NCBI RefSeq assembly: GCF_020085105.1
Contig: NC_058061.1
Span: forward strand, 7,349,284 to 7,413,283
Direction: 5' to 3'
DNA from: Siniperca chuatsi
Lineage: Eukaryota; Chordata; Actinopteri; Centrarchiformes; Sinipercidae
DNA length: 64,000 bases
A program made the translations under genes and the position numbers. The notes beneath the pieces were generated by a model that was not told the DNA's origin, did not search any database, and saw only the letters and a list, made by a program, of their open reading frames with translations. Shown here piece after piece: positions 1 through 11,400 of this stretch. How positions within the stretch are numbered: position 1 is the stretch's first letter; each line of letters starts with the position of its first letter.

Positions 1-215
1 GACTGAGCCTATACAGCTAATGTGGGAGACAGATGGAAGGAGAGAGGAGGAGGAGGAAGAGAGGGGGTCTGTGGAGGAAGCACAGCAAGAAACAAGTAGG
101 GGAAGAGAGGAAAGGAAAGAAGAAGAGAGGAGAGACACGAAAGGAAAGGAGATGAGATGGAAGAAAGGAAAGGAAAAGGAAAGGAGAAGCAGTTTACATG
201 TTTGCTAAGTTTCAT
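1..215. repeat. Purine-rich (GA) low-complexity tract
   Basis: From about base 35 to 190 the + strand is almost entirely G and A in irregular GAGGA/GGAAA units. Open frames here on both strands (Glu/Arg/Lys-rich on +, Ser/Pro/Leu-rich on -) are products of composition. I see no gene. Confidence 0.8.
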
Positions 216-591
216 TCATTCAGCTGTATTAACTTGCCTGGATTCAAAACTTGCAAATGACGTATAAGTCTAGGTTTCCTCTATTCTTCTTCTCCTCCTC
301 CACCACCACCTCACTGCTGTCTCTCTCTTGTTTTTCTCTTGTTTCTATCCCTGTTACTTGCTTTTTTCCTCTTGCACGCTCAATCATCATCCTCCTCCTT
401 CACCTCCTACTTTTTTCCTCTCCCTGACTCCGAGACCGCGGGGTTGTCATGGAGATTAAATCTGTAGCTGTCGAGTTTGAGCCCAGAGCTCTGGTATCCT
501 CCAGTGAGACTATGCAGGCACAATCACTCAACCAGCTGCTGAATAACATCAAGTGTGTACTACTGTATATACACATTCATCAGTGGTTGTC

Positions 592-631
<40 letters not shown>

Positions 632-798
632 TGTGTCCTCTTTACCAGTAATAGCGTGTGGTATTGTTGTGATAACCAGTCTCTGAGGCTGCGACTTAAC
701 TCCTGTTTTTGGGTCCTGCATCTCCAGCATCACCTTCTCTGCCTGCAAAGGAATATTATAAGGGGTGAGAAGAGATTATGAGTGTGAGTGTGTGTGCA

Positions 799-864
<66 letters not shown>

Positions 865-3210
865 GGGGGGTCACCATACCAACAGATTGATTTGACAACA
901 GCTTGTGGAGGCAGCCTTTATGAAAGGACAATCAGAGCAGAATATACTGTAATTTGTGGGGGGAAAAACAGGTTAGATAGATTGGTGAGTGAAATCTGCT
1001 CCAAAATAATTCACTGTCTAGGACATGATGGTATCATCTTCCTCATGCATAACATCACGGTTAACCTGTTTTCTGCTTAATAAAAGATTCGGAAAAATGG
1101 CATCTCATAGATTTGAAAACTCAGAGGCAAATTGCACCCCTGGGATATTAAGGCTCACTATCAAAGCTTGAATTAATACTTCTTATTAGACAAACGCTGG
1201 GTGATTTAGCAACTGTGATTAGTCAACTCTCTCAACACTAGTATTCCGCTCTTTAGTCCAAAAACTACATTACAAGTCAGTCTGAACCTTAACGCTGCAT
1301 TTAAACATGCCGAGAGGTGAGATGAGGGGTTTGTTTCATGCCCTAATCTCATGGCTTTTGTTTGGCTTGTGTGGGAGGTTTGCAGTGAGTCACTGCCCTC
1401 TAAACAGTTTCTTAGTTATCATATCATCTGATCCCACAGCTCCTACAACTCAGGTGTGTACTGGAAAGAAAGAAGTCATGCAGTACATTAATTCAGTTTG
1501 TTTGTGTGAAAGTGTGTGTGTGTGTGTGAGAGAGAAAGAGAGTGTATGCATCTGACTCCCAGGCCTGTTTGAAGTGGCTTTGTGCTTTGAAGTCATCCTG
1601 GAGAGGCGATAAGCCCCAGGCTGAGCCGGACCAAAGTGGGCTTTCAAGGACCAAAACACAAAGTTCTCCAGGAAATGAGAGCATCCCCTGGAGAGCGGGA
1701 CATTTTGAGTGCTGCATGTGGGATCAATAAACTCTGATGATGACTCTGCTAATGAAAGCGTTTTTGTCTTAATTATTTCCTGCACTATTTTTTTCTAATG
1801 GCAAAAGTTATTTCACTGTGATAAATATCCAGCTCCTGAAGTGAATTAATTTGAAATGTGAGATGATGAATCGAGCCCCTCTCTGGCTGTTGTTTTCCAA
1901 TACACAGTGCCTGGATTAACTGATTTCCAGCGGCTGGTTGCTGTAGATGGAGGCACTGATACTGAGCCAGGCTTAATGCTTATTAAACTGAATGACCTTA
2001 TCACTAACATTTAGTGTGACAGACAGATAGAGAGTGCACTGAAACCAAGATGACATTTGTTTGTTGTTTTGATGTCTTGTCATTCTGTTACATGTATTTC
2101 TGAATGCTTGGTTCTTATGAAATGTTATTTTTTCAATAATTCTAATCAGTCGGGTAACTAAAATTTACAGATTTGCATGCACAATTGAAACATGGCATAT
2201 TTGTTATATGTTTTATTGCATTTAATCAAAGCATTCTGTAGTTCCAATGGTACGTGTAAGCTTTGTTGTTTTACAAAAAATGTCTAACCTAAATAAATCT
2301 ATACACTAAAAGCAGGAAACCAGGATTCCTCTGAGGACCTGTAGAGAAAACAAATAGTTTTAGAGGCTAACAGTCTATACGAGCAAATGCCAATACAACC
2401 TGGTTTTATGAGGTTACAACAGACCACTGCAGCCCAAGCACTGCGTTAGAGAATTCACATCAGTGCCCTATCTATAGGTGCGTTTGCAGGTATAGTCTAC
2501 AAGCCTGAGCAGGGCTGTGATCATCATCTCTTATGCAAAAGGATAGCCTACCTTCTTGAGACAAGCCATCCGTGGTCGATACCTTTGTCCATGATCCCAG
2601 AGAGTGTTTCTAATGGTCATGGTGTCTGATGCTTTTCACTCTCTTACACATGCAGATACAGTGCTACTGTCGCCCGTAAACCCCGTGTCGTGTGGGGATG
2701 CTAGAAGAGAAGTGCAACGATATATACCGATGCTGCCTTCAAGTGTTGCACATAATCTCCCACTTTGAATGTTGTGAATGTGCTGTTACATTCTCATTTG
2801 TCGCAGTCAAGTGAACGTTATAGTTAAATTTCGTTTTATGCCACTTCGGGTATGTAATGAAAACCACCCATGCAAATGTACAATATCAATCAATGACACC
2901 TTATAAAGAAAGATCCGAAATAATAAAAATGTAAAACTTTATTCATCAAATATTAACAATTGTTCTGTGATTATCACTTCATAAATACTCCAAAGGCTCA
3001 TAAAAAATGGCTACTCATAGAAAATCGAGGATTTTCCGTCTGCATTTCCCATTTTATTGCTCTTTTGTAACGCGTTCAAGTACAAGTACAAGTCGTCACA
3101 TTTCCAACAGCCTTTGAAAGCAGCATACCTAAAGCGAGAGCGGGGAATCAACCAATCAGAGCGCGGCGTTTACCATCAGGCAAATCACGTTACGCAATTA
3201 CCGAACTGAA
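216..3210. other. Intergenic region upstream of gna13
   Basis: No coding exon is recognisable. The stretch holds pyrimidine-rich DNA (280-430), TG microsatellites (594-623, 787-862, about 1514-1530) and otherwise ordinary AT-rich sequence. Base composition becomes more balanced after about 3100 as the gna13 promoter is approached. Distal regulatory elements could be present but cannot be identified from sequence alone. Confidence 0.6.
787..862. repeat. (TG)n microsatellite
   Basis: A long TG dinucleotide run, uninterrupted from about 802 to 862 and followed by a G tract. A smaller TG run lies at 594-623. Confidence 0.95.
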
Positions 3211-3225
3211 CCAGCAGAGGGCGAC
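3211..3225 (+). promoter_or_regulatory. CTCF-like site upstream of gna13
   Basis: The bases ccagcagagggcgac match the core CTCF recognition pattern (CCA-S-YAG-RKGGC type) closely. It lies about 470 bases before the gna13 start codon. This is a motif match only; occupancy is inferred. Confidence 0.45.
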
Positions 3226-3679
3226 ATGGTATCACCGGTGCGGCTATCAGTTAAGTCTAGCGTTCCGAAATATGTTTCAAAGTTAGCTAACTCAGAAATT
3301 TTAGATCGTCTTGTCAGTTAAAAACAGTACAGAGTGTGTAAATGTAGTTACACATGTCCACGAAACTGAGCGTTTTAGTTGTAAATTGTATAATTACGTC
3401 GTTAAGACCGATAATTACCTATATTCATGCTTCAACTGACATATTTCTTTATGACCTTCATATCGCTATATTTGTGTGTCAAGACATACGTAGCTAAGGA
3501 TAAAATGTTATGTTTGTGTGAGTCAACAGGGCATATATTGCTAAGCATAAAGCAATAAAGATTAATGGTAAGCAGTCAGCAGCACTACTTCCTGAGTTTA
3601 GGGAAGGGGCTTGGTCCCGTGCCTGCGCCCGCGCCCCGCGAACGCGCATCAAATTAGCATCGATGAAGTTTGTGCGAAC

Positions 3680-6600
3680 ATGGCGGATTTCCTGCCGACC
3701 AGGTCCGTGTTAAAAGTTTGTCTACCCGTCTGCCTTTTGAACACCGGCGAGTCGGAACAGCTTCGAAAGTCCAAAGAGATCGACAGATGTCTCTCCCGGG
3801 AGAAAACGTACGTGAAACGGCTGGTGAAGATCCTGCTGCTCGGCGCTGGCGAGAGCGGCAAGTCGACTTTCCTCAAACAAATGCGGATCATCCACGGCCA
3901 GGACTTCGATCAGCAAGCCCGAGAGGACTTCAGAGCCACAATTTACAGCAATGTTATCAAAGGTAACCTCGCTGCTGACGGCAGGTACATTGGGAGAGGA
4001 AATAAGCCGTTTGGCTGCGACAGAAAGGCGTTTAAAATGGATGGGAAAGTTTCTACATCTGTTTGGCAGCGCTGTGTGAGAGGACATACATAAACAGTCT
4101 ACATCTGCTGTCGGCACACCCATATGAACCGTGTTTCTACTGAAATCTCCGGGTTTTTTTTAACAGTTCATAGCCGTAATACATTTAACGTTTTAAATGT
4201 GTATCAAAGCCATACACAAGCCAGCAGTTTCAAATAGCCATGGCAAGTTTTGTTGCTCAACAGCTAACCTGGGGATGTAGCTAATGGAGAGTAAACCCAC
4301 CAGTGCATTATGTTGTTAAGTGTTCCTGTTTGTCCACTCTTTGTATGCACAGGGAGTACACTGGCTAAATAACAGGGACTTGCAATACAATATAATTTAG
4401 TGTAAACAATACGACCTAAAAAGGCACAGTTAAATTAATTCCTCTCTGAGTGTCACAAAAAAGTATAAACTGTAATATATAAAGTATTACAAGCTTCACA
4501 AATATATTTATTTGCAAGGTCAGGTGTTGCCATGTGTGTCCAACCCCCTGTACTTATTTTTGTATTTTTTTTCACAGAAGCAGGTTCAAATTAATGCAAA
4601 TCATAGGACAGCGTGGACACTTTTTAATCATTCCTCTTGTAGACATATCTGTGCAATAGGATTATGCTGAATTTGTAGCTGTGATGCCTTTTTAAAATGA
4701 TCTTTTTTACACCCTGCTACATCACTGTGGTCAGGTAAAATAGGTTTGTAGGACACTGGTGTTGTGTTATATTTGGTATGCTGCTCTTCCAGTCTCTCTT
4801 CCACTTTGGGTTTCATTTGCATCTGGCCTGCTAGATTTTAAGTTACTGCCATTGGGCTTCTCTTACTCTGATCTTTTCACTTCCTCTCCAGGTGTACGTG
4901 TGTTGGTGGATGCCCGGGAGAAGCTGCACATCCCGTGGGGTGACCCGGATAACAAGCGGCATGGGGACAGCCTGATGGCGTTCGACACCCGGTCGGCTAA
5001 GATGGCCATCGGGCAGCTGGAGACAGCCGTCTTTCTGCGGTACATGCCCGCCATCAAAGCTCTGTGGGAGGACTCGGGTATACAGAACGCATACGACCGC
5101 CGCAGGGAGTTTCAGCTGGTAAGTGGATGTACACACACACACACACACACAGAGTACTGAAAGATAATGGTTTTTGTACCAGCTCCCACCGGATAAGAAC
5201 ATTTCTTCATGTGGCTCTGGTACACAACTCACCAAACCCAATATGAGTTATTTTGGTGTTTAGAGAGTTGAAAGATGGGTAAACTGCAGTGATAATGGAA
5301 AGTGAAACTAGCTTTCTTCTTAATTCATCCCCCCTTTCCTCTCTCCCTGTATCTCTTGCTCTGGCTCTCTCTCCGTTGAGCGGTCAGACATGTGATTGAG
5401 TCAGCTTCCTGTTTACACCTCTCCCCCTCCTTATGTCTTGGCTGTCAGCATGCACGTTTTTAACCTATTTTATACCTTCTATGGTTTTAACACACTGCTG
5501 TTTACAGCAGAATAAGAGCTGTGGTCGACACTACTTTCAGGTGTCCTTACTGGGATTTTTCTGTACTCTTGGTATTACTTTCACAACCTGCTGCGATTTT
5601 AAAAATCACTAATTGTGCTGCCTTGTGTTTGTTTAATTTTATGTGAGCAGTCAGGTCATGTGGTGAACTTTACACACTGTCCAGCAGTTGTGGAGCCCCC
5701 ACTGAGGAGAGTAGGGGACACACTTCTCCAAGTTGCTTTCACTAATGAGACAAAAGCAGAAAATGAAAATGTTTCTGTGAGTTGCATAAGGCTGAACTGT
5801 TCTCAATGGCATTTTGTTAGCCTCTCACACACACTCAGCTTGCTGCCGTGAGCTGGTTGTGCAGACAGAAAGGGGAATGAGGGTGATCATAGCTGGAATG
5901 TTGATCTGTAGTTAAACAGCTTTATGCTTACAAACAGAGCCCTGGCTCTCCCACTCCCAGCGTTATTGGTGCACAAACACTTGCACCTCAAGTACAAGGA
6001 CAAACACATAAACACACATTCTGTGTGCGTGTAGGGCTGCAACTAACCATTGTTTGCTCATATTTTGGTATGTAAAATGCCCCATAGGATTTCCCACAGC
6101 GCAAGTTGTCATCTTCAAATTGCTCTTTTAGTCGAACCAACAATACAGAACCCACAACTATTCAAATTACTATCATAGAAAACAAAAAAAGCAGCAAATC
6201 TTCACATTTTAAGAATTTTCGGTACTTAAACAAGTGAATTTTTGTCATTTTTGCTTCAAAAATGACTATTAATCGCTAATTAAAATAGTTTTGTGGTCAA
6301 TATACATGTACTGTGCCCTCTAAATCTGTCATCTGGGATGACACTGATAATTTAAATTAGTGGAGAAACAATTTGTTGATTAGTTAATCGAAAGAAAAAT
6401 TTATAGATATAATGATAATAAATCAATAATTTAGTAATTTACCAAGCGCAATTACCAAACATTTGAAACATGACGTATTTGTTATCTGTTTTGTTGCTGC
6501 TTCCAGCCTCTCAAATTAGCTGCTTTTCTCTGTTTTATATCATTATAGATTAAAAATCTTTGAAGACATCACCTTGAGCGCTAGAAAATTATGTGATATT

Positions 6601-8378
6601 TTATAGACTTTTGATTCGCTTTTATTCTGACATTAACAAGCTTGCATAGTTTGTTCTTTTGAGCTTATTCCTTATTTACAGTCAGTATATGCATAACACA
6701 GACACAGGACTACACCGATTACTGTACAGCTGAAGTGATTAGTCAATTAATTAGTTACTCAATCAACAGGAAATGATTTGGCAGATATTTTGGTAATCGT
6801 CATTTATTAAGCAAAAATGCAAAACATTTCATGGTCCCAGCTTCTCAAATGTGAGGATTTGCTGCTTTTCCTTGTCTGGAATTATAGTAAGCTGAATATT
6901 TTGGGGGTTTGGACATTTCCAACTATCAAGCTAGACCAAGCGATTGAATGATTAACCAAAAAACTCATCAGCAAATTAATCGATAATGAAAATAATCATT
7001 AGTTGCAGCCCTTCGTAGTGTACAAGACCTTGATATTAAATGTAAAACCTGAGGGCAGCATCAGTACAAAACATGAGCTCTCCTTTCAGACAGAAACACA
7101 TGAAAACCAGATGCAGCAGCTGAAGAGTTGTTTTGGGAGCTGTTTAAATTTTCCCAGCTCTTGTTAGCTAATTTGTTTTTCTGCCAGCAGATTCAGCCCA
7201 TTGTGACCATGCCCTTTACGTATTTGCATCACAAATCACACGTGCCTTCTGGCTTGCCTGTAATTATCATTAAAAGCACATGTGCAGACTGAAATGCTTT
7301 GTGTAGTACAAAGTTCACAGATTCGGCCATAAACACTTTCTCTCTCTTCTCACCTGAGATCGTTTTTTTTTTTATCAATGTAGCAACACATACTGATAAG
7401 TAACCAAAAACACAGTTTTTCTGCTTAAATCTTAGTGTCATTTGGCTAAAACTCAAATATCATGCTCACATTATGTAATGTTATGTTTCAGTTTTTCTTA
7501 TACAGCACACTCATAAACTGCAGGCGTTGTCATGCTTTATACTGAACAGGAAGAGCTCGGAGTGATTGCTCTTCTTGTTTCTCTTCTCCTTTTGTTATCT
7601 GACTGATTTTTGACGATTTCAAAACCACCAGTCCCCTCAGATTTGAGCTCCTTTACTTGAGCAAAGCCAGAATTAAAATCGGCTTCACATTAAGGTAGCT
7701 CTTCTTTCTTTGGCTCTAGCGTAGCGCCACGCCATTCTTCCCCTCCCTTGTGTAATGTTAGCCTCGCACACACTTCCCACGTGCGCACACATACTGTATA
7801 CATACACACAGGTTTTTCAGGTCAGGTTAGTTTTTTAAAAGATCAAAAGGTTAAGAACATAAGCTTCTGGGGGGGTGGATGGTACGTGGCACTAACACTC
7901 AGAAATACAACCCAAACAATCACTACTACTGATAAAATTTAAATTTTATAGCAAGGACCTTTTGGTGTTTACTGTCATTGATGCAAAATACATGCAAAAC
8001 GATCCCCTGAAAAAGGTGTGGTGTGTGACAGTAGAGACACTGTGGGTCACAGGAAAATCTCTTTCGCTTTTTGCAGTCAGTTTTTGGTTTATGTCGAGTA
8101 CAAGACACACAGAGATAAAGGAATGCATCGCAGTCTTGGCAGCCTCATGTTTGGGCTTGCACTAATTGCACATGAACAGCGTCAGAACAGTCTAGAAAAA
8201 AAAACACCCCTACGCACACACAGACAGACAGAGAGAGAGAGACCTAGCCACACTTCTGTATACATCAAAGACTTACACGTCTACTGCAGTACCAAATACT
8301 TTGCATCCTGCTTCAGCTACTCAGAGCAGACTCAGCTCTCAGGCGATACACAATTTTGGTAGCGAAAACAAACAGATT

Positions 8379-8426
<48 letters not shown>

Positions 8427-11400
8427 TACTCATGTTGTGGGGACATAAAACAGTCACATTGTGGGGAATCACCTTCCTTTTGGGGACAAATTGCAAGTCT
8501 CCATAACGTAAATCATTCAATTTTAGGTTAAGGTTTAAGTTTAGGTTTAGATTAGGGTAAGGGTTAAGGTCAGGCAAGTAGTGGTTAGGGTAAGTCTACA
8601 GGAAGTGTGTGTGTGTGTGTGTGTGTATTCTACTGAATGCAATAATAGCAGTTAGAACATGTGTAATGCATGCAAACTGTACTGTTGTTGATTAAAATGA
8701 CCGAATCTAATAAATTGTGTAGAATTAACAGAAATTCCTCCTCTGTCCTGTTGCAGGGTGAGTCAGTGAAGTATTTCTTGGATAATCTGGATAAGCTTGG
8801 TGAGCCGGTAAGTTGTTTCTGCCTGCACTGATTGTTATAATCAGACGTGTACATGTTATAGTTAATATTGCAACATGTCTAGACAATTTAAGGTTAGCTG
8901 ACAAGCAGCTAAGATGGTTGTTCACCAAAGATAATGCTGACCTTTTGGCAAAGAAGCTCCTGTTAGCTGCCCACTTTGCCATGAGAAAACTGGTTTCACC
9001 CCATTCTTGTTGGTACAAGTACATAGTAACTCAGTAGATATTATACCAGGGTATCTGCAGGTCTTGAAAAATATTAAAAAGCATTGAATTCAGTTTCCTC
9101 AAAATGATGATGATAAATAATTAGAGGCCATATCGTCCCCGCTGGTTTTCTTCATAATGTCGTCCTTAGGCTGTGGAAAAAGGTATTAAATTGCATTCTG
9201 TGGTCTTTAAAAGTCTTAAATTGAACCCTGCAGAAACCCTCAGAATTTATTTTAAAAGAGAAGATATTTTCTTTGATTTTCCTCAAATGCCCAATATCCA
9301 CCTTCTTTTGAAGAATCATTTCATTATCAATTTTTCCAACAAATATACAACAACCAAATAAATAAAAGCCTACCTTTCATCCTTTTATACCACTACATTT
9401 ATATTTAAGCATGACTCAGTTCATTCCATTCATGAGAAGATTCCCAACATCTTAAGATTAAAAAAAAAAAGGTTTGGTTTACGTCTCAAAAGTGTATATT
9501 ACATTTTAAAGTAACTTTGCTTGTAATATATAAATATACACGTCTATAAATGTATACCCTTTTGCTCTCACGTTAAGATCCAGAGGATTTGAGGGGAATA
9601 TTTACAAACTAACTAACTAACTCTTTACTTTAACTCCCGCCCACCCATTTAGCATTTACACTCAGTGGCCACTTTATTAGGTACACCTGTACAATCTCAT
9701 GAACTCCAATAGAACAGCTCTGCCATAAATTCTACCTTAATGAAGTTTATAATGTTCAGTATTTGTTGACATTGTTGGAAATGTGTAAATCCAGTTATAC
9801 TGAGGTCATAGTTAAAGGTGGTATTGTACTGAACTACATTGTATTGAGAGGTGTTTCTAATTTTTTATCCTTCCTTTTTACATACATGAGGTGGTCAGAA
9901 TATTAGGAACACCTCTGAATATAATGCAGCTCAGTTCGACACCACCACTAACTATGACCTCGATGCTAAAACATATAATTGAATTAACACGTCTATGACA
10001 GTTTCAAAATTACCTGAACATTACAGGAATCATAAAAGTAGAAATTTTGACACAACAGTTATATTAGATTGCATTAAATTGTAGAGTATATAATAAAGTG
10101 GTCACTGAATGTATAAGCAGTATAAAAACGTTTAATAATTATAACACTATAATGTAGTTATAAGCAGAAATAATTACGTTAAGTGTTTATTAATTTACAG
10201 TATTTAACAACAATTATAACTTCTCCTAAGAAGACATTTTATATTCCTACAACTGTTTCACTATATTTTCATTATCTGTTTATACACCAGCCTCCACTTA
10301 TAGGTTCCCACAGGAGTTATAGTTGTTGACAAATACATTAATAAACACTTATATCTACTTACAACTACATTATAGTGTAATTATAGCCATTTATTATATG
10401 GTTATATACTGCTTATAAATGCTAAACTAAAGCGTCAAGACTATTGTATTATATATTAGATGTATTTATTTTAACAGGAATCCATCCAGTCGTCCTGAAG
10501 CAGCCATAACTTGTGTTAATTGTTTGTGCCTGAGCCTCAACATCAGCTTTCCGCCAATCCTCAGCAGAAATTTCCTCATTTGCATCCAACTTCTAAACTT
10601 CCTGTTTAGACTCTAAGGTTTCACAGATATGAGCCAGTTGTAAACTAATGATGTTGAACCTCTACCAGTGCAATTTAAAAACATTTTTTTTTTCAAGATG
10701 AAAGTGGAGGGCCCCTCCACATTTGCAAATATTTAAAAAAAGTCTTTCCTTGTAATATTATACTTTCCTGTGATTTCCTCAACTCTCATAAATGTGTCGT
10801 CTATATATAGAGCATAAACTTTTTCAAGCCCTTTCCTTGACGATGATTGAAAGCCTACATCAAATGTTCCTGGTTTGAATGAAATATGGCCACAAATTGG
10901 ACTAAAATATGATAAAATGTTACCTATATTCATGTATTTCTTTACCCAATATCCATCTTATAGTATAAATAAGGTTTGTACAAAAGATTACCTGAGGAAT
11001 AATATATTTTTCTTGGTATTGTTTCTTTCCTTCTTTGTCTACAAGCTCAATTTCTGTCTTCATCTTGTGATTGTTGATATATTGTGTTTTTTGGCATATT
11101 CATCTTCTGTACGTGTAGATATTCATTCATTGTGTCTTTCCGTCTGTCCTCCAGAATTATCTTCCCACTCAACAGGACATTCTGCTGGCCCGTAAACCTA
11201 CCAAGGGCATCCACGAGTATGATTTCGAGATCAAGAACGTTCCCTTCAAGATGGTGGACGTGGGAGGGCAGCGGTCGGAGCGGAGGCGCTGGTTTGAGTG
11301 TTTCGACTCAGTCACTTCCATCCTCTTTCTCGTCTCCTCCTCTGAATACGACCAGGTGAAAACATGCTCTCCGTGGCATCTCATTTCCTCTTGCACACAA

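Larger units (their letters stand above)
5119..8756 (+). other. gna13 intron 2
   Basis: A 3.6-kb GT-AG intron. It starts with a CA microsatellite (5131-5150), then carries a repeat with inverted ends at 6033-7012 and a telomere-like repeat between two TG runs at 8382-8626. I found no coding or RNA gene. Confidence 0.85.
8808..11154 (+). other. gna13 intron 3
   Basis: A 2.3-kb GT-AG intron with three short inverted-repeat elements (9045-9242, 9657-10113, 10109-10424) and a small run of ACTAAC-type units near 9606-9624. Open frames are short and repeat-derived. Confidence 0.85.

Noticed and set aside
7748-8362. Overlapping short frames in gna13 intron 2
   Set aside because: All are under 115 codons, biased in composition, and lie inside an intron whose flanking exons join perfectly.
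8521-8595. Interstitial telomere or chromosome-fusion scar
   Set aside because: The TTAGGG-like units are degenerate and bracketed by TG runs in the style of a dispersed repeat, so a fusion is not supported.
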